64,000 nt of DNA from Engraulis encrasicolus (GCF_034702125.1 NW_026945742.1:201897-265896); one strand, 5' to 3'; counted from the first letter of the stretch, positions 31,555 to 43,934 are shown. The notes: generated by a model not told the origin, from the sequence alone. Numbers and translations are program-made.

Positions 31555-31657
31555 CTTCCGCCTTCCTCTGGGACTCAGTCAGGCTCTCGTCCGCAATCAT
31601 GATAGAGTTTCCCACCACATGCTTCTCCTCTAGATAGTCCGTCAGGACTTCCTCACT
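31555..31657 (-). CDS. gbp: GBP helical-domain exon (103 bp)
   Basis: The acceptor TTGTTGCCAG ends at 31658 and the donor is GTGAGA (31554). It gives 34 codons plus one base: SEEVLTDYLEEKHVVGNSIM, then IADESLTESQRKAE. This is the GBP segment that links the middle domain to helix 12 (family pattern AEEILQxYL..xAILQxDxxLTExEKxIE). The start is in phase 0, joining the 213-bp exon, and the end is in phase 1, joining the exon at 25386. All three therefore form one continuous frame. A SINE remnant begins about 10 bases beyond the donor. Confidence 0.85.
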
Positions 31658-31749
31658 CTGGCAACAAGCAAACAAGTGCACACACAAGTTGGTCAATTGG
31701 TGAGAGGGTGTACACACACACATGTAGAATACAATACATCTTAACTCAC

Positions 31750-31962
31750 CATGAATCCCTTGCCTGTCGTTGATCTGTAGCACTCAACTCCTCGGTCAAG
31801 TTCAGAGCGGAATTTGTTGTAGCCCCCAGGTTTCACGAAAGAGCCGCTATTGAGTCCATTCAACAGAGAGGCAAACACGTCACGGATGACTTTCTTGCTC
31901 TGGTTACCAGACTCCTTCACGTTCCTCTCATACAACTCTACGTACTTTCCTTCTATGTTGGC
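31750..31962 (-). CDS. gbp: GBP middle-domain exon (213 bp)
   Basis: The acceptor CTATCAACAG ends at 31963 and the donor is GTGAGT (31749). It gives exactly 71 codons in phase 0: ANIEGKYVELYERNVKESGN at the start, SKKVIRDVFASLLNGLNSGS in the middle and FVKPGGYNKFRSELDRGVEC..TTGKGFM at the end. The 'PGGYxxFxxELDxxxxxYxxxxGKG' pattern is characteristic of the GBP helical domain, which stacks against the GTPase head of these interferon-inducible large GTPases. It is the most upstream exon of this gene that I could find. The GTPase (P-loop, RD and NKxD-equivalent) exons should lie further right on this strand, but none is recognisable before 64000. Confidence 0.88.
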
Positions 31963-32037
31963 CTGTTGATAGGACAGAGGACAGAGGGATGGCCACAGGC
32001 CAGAGCAGGAGATACAGATCCAATTATTACCATGAAT

Positions 32038-33625
32038 CATAGGCGCCGAAACCGTGGGTGCTCCAGGGCCCGGGCACCCACGGGAATCGGTGGGCGCCCA
32101 CGGGTATCTTTGGGCACCCATCGAGCACCCACGGACAAATCCGAGCACTAAAGCAGTATTATTCACGAGAGAAGTTTAAAGATGAAAAGGCGTTTGCATT
32201 TTAACTGTCTTTTTGTAACGTAGCCTATTATAATTTCTCATCTTGTAACGTAAGCTAGGCCTACTTCACGTGCCGATCCTTCTTTTCCTCTGTGGTGCGT
32301 TGCTCTTCTACACAATCAGACAGTAACCATAGAAACATGGTTGGATTGACCATATGGCATACAGGGATTTTGCCCAATGGACTGTTCTCCCCTCAATCAG
32401 TCCTTATGATGATAGCAGACCTCTTCGAGATAGCAGATATTGCTAAAACATGTTGGGTGTTAAATTCAGAAAAGTTCCATTAGTGAAATGCCGTTGAAGG
32501 CTTCATTGTCGCTCTAAATGCCTCGTAAATCTAGACTGAAAATGCCCGACATGAAATTTCAGCACAGTGCAGCGTCTATGCAGACGGTTCAGAAGTAGAA
32601 GTCGTTCTATCACAGGCTATGTGTTAAGCTGTTTATTGCGCTATTTCACAAGTTATGGAAGTTATGGATGGATCTAAACCTTTCAGTACAAGCTAGGACT
32701 TCTTACAGACAGGTTTGCAGTCGGAAAGTTTAGCCTACAAAATGGTAAATCACTGACTGTCATAATCATCCTGCTATATCCCATGTGTAGCACCGCCGTG
32801 TGCCTGCCGTTTTCTGTTATGGTCATTTTCGTCTACACTCTGGGTCTAAGTGCTGGGATGATCAAGTTGAGTCACTACATATCCATACTTTTGTTGTGCG
32901 TGTTGGATGATTTTACCATTTCATTTTGCTGTTCTGGCTGCACTGTTGGCTTAAGCCTATATAGTCATGACTGAGTAGCCTAGTTTGAACATAGCTAGCA
33001 TGAAGTGCATGGCTATGCGCTGCGTCATGCATTGTTGGACTCAAACCTAACAATTCAACATATTTCTGTGACACGTAGGCTATTTGTGTGTGATATGAAC
33101 GTTGCATTCATGTTCTAAATCTAAAGTGCGTGGCTGAACGCTAGTCTGAATTCACTGTGGGCGCACGCGTTGCTGTTGTTGTTTATTATTATTATTGATA
33201 TCCTGTTTGGACGCAGTCTGGCTACTGCACAAAAATGATGTGCGATCTTCTGGATCCGTGTAGCTATGAGCTGGTCTTTATTCATGATGCCGACTAGGAC
33301 AGAAAGAGGCACCAGCAAACGTGGCCTGGGCTTTGCGTTTGTTCAATGTACACCAATGATTGTAATGTAATTCAATTTTCAATTCAAATATAGGCGATTT
33401 TATTGTAAATTATTGATTTGACACCCACAAGGAAAATAAATAGGATAGGCCTGGAATTATCATTTAGCCCTACACATTTTTTGAAATAAAAGTGACCAAC
33501 TCATGATGAAACGATTGTATTATTGAAAAGCAAGGTATGGCAAACAAACGGGACATTCGGTGGGCCGCGACCCCCGGTTGGGAACCCCGAGCACCCACGG
33601 GCATAAACAACAGTCGGCGCCTATG
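32038..33625. mobile_element. Non-autonomous hAT element (CATAGGCGCCGA ends)
   Basis: CATAGGCGCCGA at the left is exactly inverted at the right (TCGGCGCCTATG). CCATGAAT flanks both sides (32030-32037, 33626-33633), a perfect 8-bp duplication. GGGTGCTC/GAGCACCC blocks follow just inside both ends. The interior (1.5 kb) has no transposase. Confidence 0.85.
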
Positions 33626-33884
33626 CCATGAATATCCCAAATACAAGGCTCAGGTTTGAGTAAAACAAACATTGTTATTTCATTCTATAAACTACCGACA
33701 ACATTTCCTCCGAATTTCGAAAGAAAATATTGTCATTTAGATCATTTATTTGCAGAAAATCTCAAATGGTCAAAATAACACATAAGATGCAATGTTTCCA
33801 AATCTCAAAAAAAGTCAAAGAAAACAAGTTGATATTAATTTAAAAACAACATAATCGTAATGTATTAACTTAGGATGAGATCAG

Positions 33885-34140
33885 AAATCAATATTTGATG
33901 GAATAAGCCTGACTTTTAGTCTTTTTTAGAAAGACAGCTTTCATGCGTCTTGGTATGTGTTCCATTGGTCCTTAACATTGTTCTTGGATGACTTTATTCC
34001 AGACCTGGTGTAAGAATTCACGTCGCTGAGCTTGGGTTGATGGTTTGTGACCATCCAGCGTCCTCTTGATCACATTCCAGAGGTTTTCATGGGGGTTTGG
34101 ACTTGACATTTGGGCTGACCATGTCAGGGTATTGATTTGG
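33885..34140 (-). pseudogene. Tc1/mariner transposase C-terminal remnant
   Basis: Read on the - strand: WSAQMSSPNPHENLWNVIKR, then TLDGHKPSTQ..FLHQVWNKVIQEQC, a stop, and MEHIPRRMKAVFLKK. This matches the end of fish Tc1 transposases (SPDLNPIENLWNVIKR ... MPRRMKAVI). The catalytic SPDLNPIE is changed and a stop is present. The copy is cut on its right side by another repeat at about 34190. Confidence 0.8.
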
Positions 34141-34189
34141 TTATCAGGGTGGCAACAGGCAGAATATTGTCTTACATACTGTTAGAAAA

Positions 34190-34320
34190 ATCGGTAACAC
34201 TTTATAATAAGTACCCCTTTTTAAGCACAAGTTAAGCCTTAGTTAAGCCTTATTTTAACCTTAGTTAACCCTTAGTGAATCACGAGTTAGTCATTATGTA
34301 AGTAGGCGAGAACATCTATG
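34190..34320 (+). mobile_element. Terminal fragment of the long-palindrome element family
   Basis: GGTAACACTTTATAATAAGT, then TTAAGCCTTAGTTAAGCCTT and CCTTAGTGAATCACGAGTTA. The same end, inverted, lies at 50930-51050. Confidence 0.75.
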
Positions 34321-34464
34321 GCCTTGATATACCAAACCCAATGATACAAAAGGTTTTTCAACTGATTCCAAGTGTCCTTACTAACATACTGAAACTCTAG
34401 GAAAATCTAACTTCAGGAAAGGTGTCATTTTCAAGACCAAAGTTTTTCAAAATAAAGGTTATTA

Positions 34465-34700
34465 CATGATAATTACATTATTAGCTAACTTCAAAAGACC
34501 TATTTATTTTATATTGGAAACGCAGAAATGTTGTATCTGTGAAAAATGAAATGAAATGTTTTTGTCAGCAACATATGCTTGTCAAATTTGCCAGATGTTA
34601 ACCCTTATATTGTTCAACTTCACTGTGTCATGCAATTTGCATGAATTAACATGTTTTCAGGATCTGTTTGGTTGGAGTGCTGTTAGGGTGGATAAAGACA
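34465..34700. repeat. Dispersed repeat, direct copy of 51170-51395
   Basis: Shared blocks in order: TCAAAAGACC, CAGAAATGT, TGTTTTTGTCA, TTGCCAGATG, TATTGTTCAACTT, TGCATGAATTAACAT (CATGAATTAACAT in the other copy) and TTTTCAGGATCTGTTT followed by TGGAGTGCTGTTA. Confidence 0.7.
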
Positions 34701-34745
34701 CTACTGCTATGGTAATATCCATGTGTTGTTTGTCAGGGCACATCA

Positions 34746-35640
34746 TCAGTGATGAATCATGGTGTCACTGGGTGTTTTGGGTCTTTCAGCAGCTGAAATG
34801 AACAGACAGGAGCCACTACTTGTGTAAGTAGAGGGCAAGATTAAATGGTTGGTACTAGAGGAAGACAATGTCCTGGAAGGAACATGGGGTTTTGGCATAG
34901 CTTTCAGATACGCCAGAGTAGGGCCTGTTGTAGCTTTGTAGGCAAGGGTCAGGGCCTTGTATTCAATTTGGGCATGAAAAAGATGAGTGACATGCAGTGG
35001 CATTTGCTAAGGTATTATTGCACAAGCTGGAATACCAGTCAGGAGAGAGTTGCAGTAGTTGGACAGTCAGATGGACAGTAGGCCTACCAGAAGTGGAGTC
35101 ATTTAGGTCAGGCACAGTCTGATTGTATGTTTATTTAAGTTACTGAGAAGCGACAGGACTGGGAAACTGAGGCTATGTGGTCAGAGGATGATAGATGGTC
35201 ATCAATAATGTGGCCTTCTTTGAGGCAACAGCAGAGTCCATATTGAGTTTGATATCATGGCAGCCTGAATCTTTGCCTGGGATCACCAGCAGTGCAGGCT
35301 CAACTGCATTCCATCATACTACTACATGATAGTTCAGAGAGGCAAGCGGTAAGGTGTGTGTAGACCATGGAGTCATATATCACAAATTACTGATATGACT
35401 GTGCTTCATCAGTGTAACAGTAGTATGAGAATCTGTGAGAACAGATGACATGACCCAGTGACGTGGTGTACAAGGGAAATAGGAGCCCCAGTACCAGCCC
35501 TTAGGACACCCCTGTGGAGAGGCTATGAGTTGAGGACAGCTGATCTTGCCATGATGCATGCTAAAAATGATATTACCAGACTCATAGAATATCTGGAAGG
35601 ACTTGAGAAACATAAAACTCAATTATTTTAATCTAGGAGA
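34746..35640 (-). mobile_element. Antisense LINE remnant
   Basis: The - strand at 34770-34990 reads YKALTLAYKATTGPTLAYLK then PHVPSRTLSSS.., the region just before the GPxLWNxLP tail of fish L2/CR1-like LINE ORF2 proteins. It is disrupted beyond that. 35000-35640 resembles sequence commonly found next to such copies (AGTTGCAGTAGTTGGACAG..). Confidence 0.5.
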
Positions 35641-35861
35641 TGTGTTTAAAAAACACACGTTTTGAAGAAAATTGCTAGCTGGCGTGTCTGCACAAAGATC
35701 TTTAAATTTACTACAAAGCAAAACAAGATGTTGTTGAATTTGAGTGGTATATCCAGCTGCATTTTGCAGCTGACCAACAACTGATTGACCACACTGTTGT
35801 TAACTTTTGTCTATTCCTGTGTTCCAATCAATTGGGCCCTGGAATGTGGCATGTTTACTGT

Positions 35862-37120
35862 TAGTCCACGGGCCAGGTGAGATGTCGGTACCACTCAGAG
35901 GGGCAAAGGTTGCTTATATTTTTTGAAAAGATACATGTCTGAAGTTAACATTTTTGTATGATAACCCTTCTGGAAGTACAGCCAAGTTAGGGTTATCAGC
36001 CGTTAAAGTAACACCCCCCCATTAAAAATAAAGGTTTTTAAGATGGGTGCCTGTCTTTCTACTGGCCCTTGTTTAAGACATATAGGGATGGTTAATTTTG
36101 TTATGTGTGGTATCTTTGCGAAGGGGAGACTCTGAGCTTTCATCCGACACCTTTCGAGAACATTTTGGTTAAGTATAGCCCTCCCTGCAGCTCTTCAAAC
36201 ATTTACTCAGACACATTTTTTTCCATTTTCGCTGATATCATCTCTTGTCTTTTCATACTGTGGCATCAGGGAGCATCAGAGAGACCTAGTTTAAACTCTA
36301 AAATACTGTCTCGAGTATCAGGAATCTGAAAATGTATCCTTTCACTATGCTATCCCATTTTTAGGGGGTAATTTTCAGTCTTGTATCAGGCATGCCACTT
36401 TTTTGTTGCTGTTTTTTTGTGTGCTAATGTCTCGTATAGTCAAGAGACAAGGCCTTTTTGAGACATTCGGCAGTTGGTTATCATAGCTTGTTATATATCA
36501 TCAGGGAAGCCGACAGGGGGGGACAAAGGGATGTCTTGTCCCGGGCCCAGGGAGATACGGGGCCCAGAATTGGATCCTCATTACATTGTATGTATTGAAT
36601 TTGGGGTCCTTTCAGATGTCTTTGTCCCGGGCCCAGCCAAGGCTGTCATATGGCCCTGTATATCATATGAAAGCTTGGATTGTATAGTATACAGATATGA
36701 CCATGTATTTGGTATACCTATTTGCATTTTGCATAGTAACCTATTTGCATAGCAACGGTTGCCAATTTGTTGTTATGACTGAAACTTAATTATATGTCCA
36801 AAATACCTCAAGACGTTCCAACCTTGAAGATGAATTTGAGTGGTAACCATAATATATCTGACTCCACTCCACTTTTCTTTTTTACTCCGCATTGTACATG
36901 ACCCCACACTACTCTATCAGTTCCATGTAGTGGTAAACTGGCAACGCTTCTAGGCCATTCTGCCATTGGTTATCATACGTGAATCCTGACTACTTGTCCT
37001 AATATCAGTGTTGTGATGCAATACATCAAGAGGTTATATACAACATCTGCAACATATGTGATAATGGCCCATTTGATATTAGTCTTCCAACCGAAATCAT
37101 AGCAAATGTGTGAGAAATAC
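35862..37120 (+). mobile_element. Dispersed element, copy 1 (inverted partner at 43935-44749)
   Basis: High similarity to the other copy from TAGTCCACGGGCCAGGTGAG through TACAGCCAAGTTAGGGTTAT, GGGAGACTCTGAGCTTTCAT and TCAGGAATCTGAAAATGTAT, and again near 36985-37110 (GACTACTTGTCCTAATATCA). Copy 1 has about 400 bp more in the middle. Both copies keep a near-identical open stretch (36105-36329 here, about 70 codons starting MWYLCEGETLSF). It has no known domain and is probably fortuitous. Confidence 0.75.
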
Positions 37121-37504
37121 AATAGGCCTTTAAACATATCGTGTCAACTTTTGTAGACATATTGTGTCCTGTTAAATATGACTTAAAAATGTTCGGTTAC
37201 TACATGTCAGATCTACATGTATCTTAATTTTACATGTGCTTAGCAGCAGAGATGGGAAAAGAGTTGAAGTTGTACTCAAGTGAGCGTAGGCCTATCTTTC
37301 TTAAATCTTACTCGAGGGGTAAGTAAAAATGATGTACTCATCCAAAATCTGCTGAAGTAAAGGTAAAGTAGTTCAAAAAAGTACTGAACTTAAAATGTAA
37401 TTTGATGAAAAATAGTTCTTTGTTACTTTCAATTAGATGTCCTCTAGAGGCCTAGGCCACTTTTTTTGGTCTTTTATGGCTCATTTTGTGACAGGAAAGG
37501 ATTG

Positions 37505-37532
37505 GCGAGAGAGAGAGAGAGAGAGAGAGAGA
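37505..37532. repeat. (GA)n microsatellite
   Basis: About 14 GA dinucleotides at GGCGAGAGAGAG..GAGGCAGC. Confidence 0.9.
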
Positions 37533-37939
37533 GGCAGCAGCCTGGTGCCCTATCTAGCAACGGTCCATGCCTTTGAGATGCTCTTCATTTAGTGGTTTTG
37601 TTTAGTCAATAATGACACATCTGGTGTTCCCAGACAGGCCCTCTTGCAGGAAAACCAGCAGGTCTATCATCTACAAACCTAAAGGCCAACTTCGGTCTTG
37701 GGTAGTGGTTTGAACAGGCAGCAGGGCTTTGTTGCATCTGGTATTGGAGACCTAGACTGTATCAGAGGTGTCATGATTTATAGCAAAATGTAAAAACTCT
37801 CTGTGATACAACACTTGAAGATCATGAAGAAGTTGAACATATTGCAAAGGAAGAGTGAAGGACAATACCATCAGAAAAGTGCAAAAAGCTCATTGTCATT
37901 GTGCACCCAAATACAACTGGTGGAGGGGACTGTATACGG

Positions 37940-38075
37940 GCCATTCAGAAGACAAAAATATAATTTCAGCAGGTGATGTTTTCTTGGCACACGTTGGGCC
38001 CCTTTGTACCAATCAAGCATCATTACAATGCCCCAGTCTACGTGAACATTGTTGCAGGCAGTTAAATGACTTCTT
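37940..38075 (+). pseudogene. Tc1-like transposase fragment
   Basis: In one frame it reads FSWHTLGPFVPIKHHYNAPV then YVNIVAG. This matches a fish Tc1 transposase segment of the form ..FLGTLWAPLVPIEHHLN..YLSIVADH. Only about 30 residues survive. Confidence 0.55.
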
Positions 38076-38274
38076 ATGGCAAAAGGGGTAGGCTACAGCC
38101 CAGTACCCAGTCAAGTACCAGCCCAGCAAGGTGTACAGATGGTGTAACTTCAATCTGCTCATTACCGTGCCGGGCCGCGACAGCGTACCGTGATCATTAC
38201 ACCCTGTGGCCATTCGGAATGCGGGGGGCAGTATAGCACCGCTTTTGCAGAGCAGCGTCTGCCTGTGTCTGTGG

Positions 38275-38415
38275 TCTGTTAGTGCTTCCGTCCTTGCCCG
38301 TCCCCCAGTTTTAGTAGTAGTAGAAATACAGTCAGCAAATTGCATGTTTTATTTAGCATTGGGCATTTGATAGGGCATTTGATAATAACACAAGTGTGAG
38401 CCCTAAACAAGACCA
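38275..38415. repeat. Local direct repeat, copy 1 (copy 2 at 39000-39130)
   Basis: Shared blocks: CCTCCCTCAGTTTTAG-like, GTCAGC(C/A)AATTGC, CATTGGG(C/T)ATTTGATA and ATAACACAAGYGTGA followed by CCCTAAACAAGACC. The copies stand 0.7 kb apart. Neither is coding. Confidence 0.7.
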
Positions 38416-39902
38416 CAACCACAATAACCCTAACCCAATTTAGGACCATAGGCCTATTCAACCGTTTCCACAACCTCACTGATCACAGTTGCTTCATCTG
38501 TAATGCCAGGGCTAAGAATAACGAAAATAGCAAAACAGAGTAGGCTAATAAACCGTAATGGAGAGACTGAGGAGACATGAAATCAAGCGGCGGAGTTCGG
38601 ACCATTTTGAGTGGACCGATGTCGCTTGCTTTGTGTAGCCCTATCAAGCAAGCCTGTCTGTCTCATTTGTGCGATGAGCACAAAAACACAAATTGAACCA
38701 CTCGTATAGTGTGAGTCAAACAGACATGAACAACATTGTAGCCTAATGAAGTAGTGCCCCGTCATGTCAGCATGAGAGAGGTGATTTTACATTTGGCGAC
38801 GACATTCCGTCTTTAAAACTGGCGCATGCCGCTTCCCCTATTGCTGGTTATTACCTGATCTACACTGTCGTTACCACAAAAAACAAGGTAGCACAACTTA
38901 ATACTATTACTAGCCTATATATCTGGTAGCCTAAATAGTAGGTTGAAGACGGGGGTATTATTGGTGCACTGGTTTTTTTTTTGCGAAGCAGAGTAATCTG
39001 CTTCAGTGTAGCTCATTGTATGTTGATCCCTCCCTCAGTTTTAGGCTACAAGTGGAAAGAGTCAGCCAATTGCGCACGTAGGCTAACATTGGGTATTTGA
39101 TAATAACACAAGCGTGATCCCTAAACAAGACCGCCAGTCGACGGTGTTTTGTTTTCATTATTCTGTCCTGCATTCACCGTCTCAATTCCGCTCCTAACTT
39201 ATAGGCTTAGGCTAAGTGATGTCTGTTAATTATTTCTGCACTACCTATTCAAATCAGGAACGGATATCCTCAGGATAGCCTACGGACTAATAGGTTGAAG
39301 ACGTTTTTTTTTGTATTGGTGCTTGTGAACATTAAATGAAATTTTCATCCTTTCAATGCGCTGTTGTGCGCGATCGACGGGATTCCGGTTAACTGGGGAT
39401 GTGATGCACACATGACAATACATCTGTTACACCAGGTGTGGCTAATCATCTGTGATTAGGACTGCAAATCCAGTTGCTTCGGTGGAGATGCGAACCAACA
39501 GTAGCCTATGACTGGGGAACTATGACTCCTTCGGAGGCTGGATAACCTGTCGCGCCACGACATGTCACAAAAGGCTGTGCAGTCCCGTGCACTGCACTGC
39601 TGTAACCCACCCATCCCCCACAGACAAACATTCATGTTCTGAAAAGTTCAACACGTTCTGAACATTTTAGCCGCTTTGCATTAAGTTTTCGAGCAGACAC
39701 TTGTCCACGGTGACGCAACATCGAAAGTGAAACGCAGAGACTGTTCACAAATAACTGAATAAAGATTTCATTAAAAAAAAAAACCCACAGCATTTCTATG
39801 AAAATGTGCTGGGTGACCACACTGCCTATACCTATCCAGATGCACGTATAGCAACAATGAGAAAGAGGGAGAGACGGAGAGAGAGAGCGATTAGCGCGTA
39901 TC

Positions 39903-40019
<117 letters not shown>

Positions 40020-41147
40020 CGGGGAACATTTGAAGTGAAAAAACACCCTCCCCCACTTCAGCATCAGATGTTGGTGGTCTACAAGTCAATATGTTTACCC
40101 GACTAGCCCAGTCATGAAGTTCATAAAGCCATCGGTAGCCTATAGGCCAAGATATCCAAAATCCCTCCGCAAATTTCTGCATTGCCTGAGTTCATAGGCT
40201 AAAACAACTTTATTTAGGCCTAACTTATTTAGCTTACTTTATTAGCCTTATTTATTTAGGCTTTAACGTGGGCCTATTTTACAAAATATCGAAAGAAGGA
40301 AAAGACACGACAGACAAGTTGAGGCTTACTGATCGTAGCCTATTAGGCCTACAGCAAATCGAACATGCGCTTTATGAACACACTAGCCTGAGGGCAAACA
40401 TCTTCTTGGCACTATTGAGATAACCAGGCCATGCCATGAATTCAACTACCTGGGCCCACACTAAAATACTGACAGACTACAATTGCTTGGATCTTCAGTG
40501 GGTTTCGTGGGTCCGGGGGGATGGGTGGTGATGGCACGCTTCATGTATTTTTCCCCACCCCATGCATGCACGCGGACACACAGGGTCGGGACATTCACCC
40601 AATGAATGACTGAGTGCGGCTAAATATGCCTGTTGCATATCGTAGCCTAATTATTCACACATCACGTCAAGTCACAAATTAGTAGTCTCTTGCAGTTGAC
40701 CTATGCCAAATTAACGTCCTCCCTGTAAGGCTGCACTAATTCAAACAGGTAGAGGAGTCGGCTTAGCATATAGCCAAAGTCTATAAAATGTAGCCTATTT
40801 TTTGTAATTTCTAATTATCTAGGCTATGTTTACGATAATGATTTGTTGCGCTACGACGGTGCTCAAGACAAGTTGGAACATAGTCATCTCAAGTGCTCCC
40901 ATTTTATTTTGATCCTGCTTTAAGTCAATGGGCGAGAGGGACGGATGAAACGGGTGTTTCATTCGTCCCGACAGTGTCTACTGACACTAAAATCCCTTTT
41001 GCCTGTAAACCTGACAACTTTGGCTTTTCATACTTTCGGATATGTTAAAGTTTTCGAGTAAATCGCAGTGTTTCATTCGTCCCGAGTTTCATGAGTCCCT
41101 GCTCTCCCCTACTGCCTAAACTGTTACAGTTTAAATGCGTCCTCTCC

Positions 41148-41150
<3 letters not shown>
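40020..41150. other. Unassigned intergenic sequence
   Basis: No exon recognised. TGTTTCATTCGTCCCGA occurs twice, near 40957 and 41070. Confidence 0.4.
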
Positions 41151-41151
<1 letters not shown>

Positions 41152-41203
<52 letters not shown>

Positions 41204-41238
41204 CGAGAGAGGGAGAGAGAGAGAGCGAGGGAGAGAGG
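41152..41238. repeat. (TG)n followed by (GA)-rich microsatellite
   Basis: TG from 41152 to 41200, then GGCGAGAGAGGGAGAGAGAG. Confidence 0.95.
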
Positions 41239-41574
41239 CGCTTAATTCCCCGCAGAAAGAGCAAGGCGATGTCTCCAAATATTAGACAAATGCATCTTAT
41301 TTTAGTTAAGTAGACATCAGGGATGTATTTTGCTTAATAGCAACGCCGACCTGATTGGTTCATATTGCTCTGAATAGCCACAGAAGGCTAGGCTATATTT
41401 TAATGGGTTTACGCGCGCGAGGTCATCTAACTGTGGTCACAGTCGCCAGGTGCTATTATGAGAGGAAAACTATAGCACGTTGGCAAACATTAAAGTCAGT
41501 TTAAGCCATGCATATGATGAACCAGTTTTCTTGTTTGAAAAAAAAAACACACTTCCCGGTGAATCGCAGCACAC

Positions 41575-41995
41575 ATTGCAGTGAGCCGTGCCGTGTGCGA
41601 GTGCTGAGCAACTTCACCCCTAACGTTTAACCTAGACTAGCGAGTGCAGTGTTGTAAATCACGTGGAATAAGTGCAGCGATTACCTGCATAGCCTACTTA
41701 ATTATGGAAGTGAGTGTCATTTGGACTGCCTATGGAATCAAGCCTACTGTCACCAAGCTCTTCCTGTCTCCCCAGCCTCGCAATGGATGGACACCTGGCC
41801 ACCGCTCCTCCGCCTCCTTCGGAACGGATGACTGTGGGGGGGATCTCCAAGGAAATTTGGAATTTCGGACTTGTATAGATTTGGGGTGCCCCGGGACTCT
41901 TTTAGATTTCTGTTAGTTAATAAACATTATTTTAAAACTCAATATTTGTGTCTTGGCGTATTTGTGGTGTACAGTACTCTCCAGGGTATTTGGTA
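41575..41995 (+). other. Possible terminal exon or solo LTR with poly(A) signal (weak)
   Basis: A GC-richer stretch open for about 90 codons (41644-41916) is followed by TAG-rich sequence and AATAAA at 41919-41924. There is no recognised domain and no matching second copy in the window. Confidence 0.2.
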
Positions 41996-41999
41996 ACAA

Positions 42000-42755
42000 G
42001 GAGAGGTGTCGCTGGAAAAATGCGCACTTTCTCACCTGCGACACATAACCCGACAGTTGGTTACACTTAATTTGAGCACGAAAACAGCAATATCAGTCGC
42101 TCGCTAATTTTTGCCAATGTGACAACATTAAATTCATTAGGGAAGTGTAGGTTAGGTTATCGCCCCAGCTGTTGGCGATGTGAGATAAATAGCCAACGCT
42201 TACACGCTCAAACGAAGCGCTGTTAGGTTACTGCGGTGAGGTGTATTGCACTCTCAGTAATTTTTACCAAACGAATAAGTATCCACATCCAGACAACAAG
42301 TCTGAAGTTGCAATATTAGACGTTTCAAATCTTGCGATGCGATAATCGGTATGGCTTCTGGCTACACTCAATTTACATTTTGTCAGAGCTTGCACATTAA
42401 TGCAATTCATCCGATCATCATTTTTTTAAAAAAAGAAAATTCATTACATTATTTAGGCTATTCTTTTTATGACTCTTCCTACTTCCTGGAGGTGTTCTCA
42501 CACAATTTATAGGCATGTTGTTATCCGCTGAATCGGTGCGTGCTGGTGAATATGAGCATATATTAATATGCCGTCAGCATCGTCTAAAACATTCCAAGCG
42601 CTCCCAAGTGCCACCCGGCGGTTGTTTGGGTACACTGCAGCTAGGCCCGGTACGTACCGAGGTGGATGACGTGGCATTACCTCGGTAAAGGGTGTGCATT
42701 GTAGGGGGACCGACTGTACCTAAGTAGCAGGTAAGTGTACATCTTCTTTGTGTAT
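42000..42755. other. Unassigned intergenic sequence
   Basis: No gene, repeat pair or RNA element was recognised. Confidence 0.4.
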
Positions 42756-42759
42756 GCAT

Positions 42760-42896
42760 TTTTCTTTCTAACGTGGTATGTAGTATACAGTATACAGTTT
42801 ACAGTTTTATGCATAAGTCAGTATACAGGTGGGATTTCAACCTGCAACCCTCTGATCTGATGTCCCTCTCCTGAACCACTACGCCACAACTGCCCC
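42760..42896 (-). mobile_element. tRNA-derived SINE, second family
   Basis: The - strand starts GGGGCAGTTGTGGCGTAGTG. The A box TGGCGTAGTGG lies at 42886-42876 and the B box GGTTGAAATCC at 42842-42832, spacing typical of a tRNA. The head is followed by a short body. It is distinct from the 3444-3772 family. Confidence 0.7.
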
Positions 42897-43565
42897 ATGT
42901 GCTGTTACAGTATGTGTAACATGGCTGTTATGTAACTGTGTGAATGCCACAGTTGGTCCTACTCTCTACATTTACAGTGCATGTGCAGGGAGTACTACTC
43001 AGTGTGATATGAGGTTCTGTGCTATTGTGACATTAGCACATGTAGAGTAGCAGGGCAATAACAAACCCATTACATTCTACAGTGACTACCAGGTTCATAG
43101 AGTTCAATGCTCAGCATGGTCTCCTATTGTAATGCACTGTACTCTACCGCACTATACACTACTGTACCATACAGTACTCTACTCTACTTCATTCTACTCC
43201 ATTGTTCAGTACTGCTGCTTGGGTGTAGGGATGGGTCTCAGTGTATGCCTGGAAAGTGAGCTGCAGTTGCTCAGTTGGTACACCAACAAATGTGAATACA
43301 GTACATGTATGCATGTTGCTTCATCGGTGGCATGGTGTAGTAGTTGTTGCAGCAGTATGAAGTTCAGAACTCGTGCCATCTTTGCAAAGCTCTGATGACA
43401 GTGTACCCCACTCTTCCTTTGCGAACCTCTTCATGATCTTCACCTCAAATCAACTGTTCTTGCGGAGGGTTTTTAAATGTTGCTGTAAATCATGATACAT
43501 GTGGTACGACCAAGGCCTCCAGGAGGAGAGAAGTGTCACAATGTGACAACGTTGTCACATTAAAA

Positions 43566-43905
43566 TCTTGTTTATTTAACTCGAGAGTGTGCAGCACTTC
43601 TCTCCTTCTGCAAGTGTGCAACTGCACTCAGGACCCGCCAGGTTAGTGGGGGGATTAATTAACCAGTGCTCTCCACCATCCTCTTCCATGACTGAGGCAC
43701 CCCAATTATGGTACCGTCCGGCTGCACTGCTCCCTTTCGGATGCCCTTTGGGGGCTGCCCCCTTGTACGGGTGAGGCATAAATGCAATTTTGTTGTGTGT
43801 CGTGTGCACAGTGTGTAGTGTGTTGTGGAGTTCTGTGTCACAATGTGAATGGGTGTAGGAGTTAACTAGTTGGGCTTTCACTTCACTTTCACATGCCTAC
43901 TAAAA
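43566..43905 (+). mobile_element. SINE copy with damaged tRNA head
   Basis: It is the reverse-complement match of 3444-3772: GGACCCGCCAGGTTAGTGGG, TGCCCCCTTGTACGGGTGAG, GCAATTTTGTTGTGTGTCGT and a 3' TTTCACTTCACTTTCAC. The B box region (GTGCAACTGCACTCAGG) is degenerate. Confidence 0.75.
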
Positions 43906-43934
43906 AGGGACAAGTTAAGGGATGAGTTTATGTT

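Noticed and set aside
32038..33625. A host gene between the hAT ends
   Set aside because: No exon chain or domain was found, and the 8-bp duplication shows the whole segment is one insertion.
36105..36329. A conserved small gene shared with 44505-44296
   Set aside because: Similarity extends at the same level well outside the frame, so it reflects repeat identity rather than a constrained protein.
42832..42896. A functional tRNA gene on the - strand
   Set aside because: The box spacing is right, but the B box is mutated and a SINE body follows without the acceptor-stem complement.
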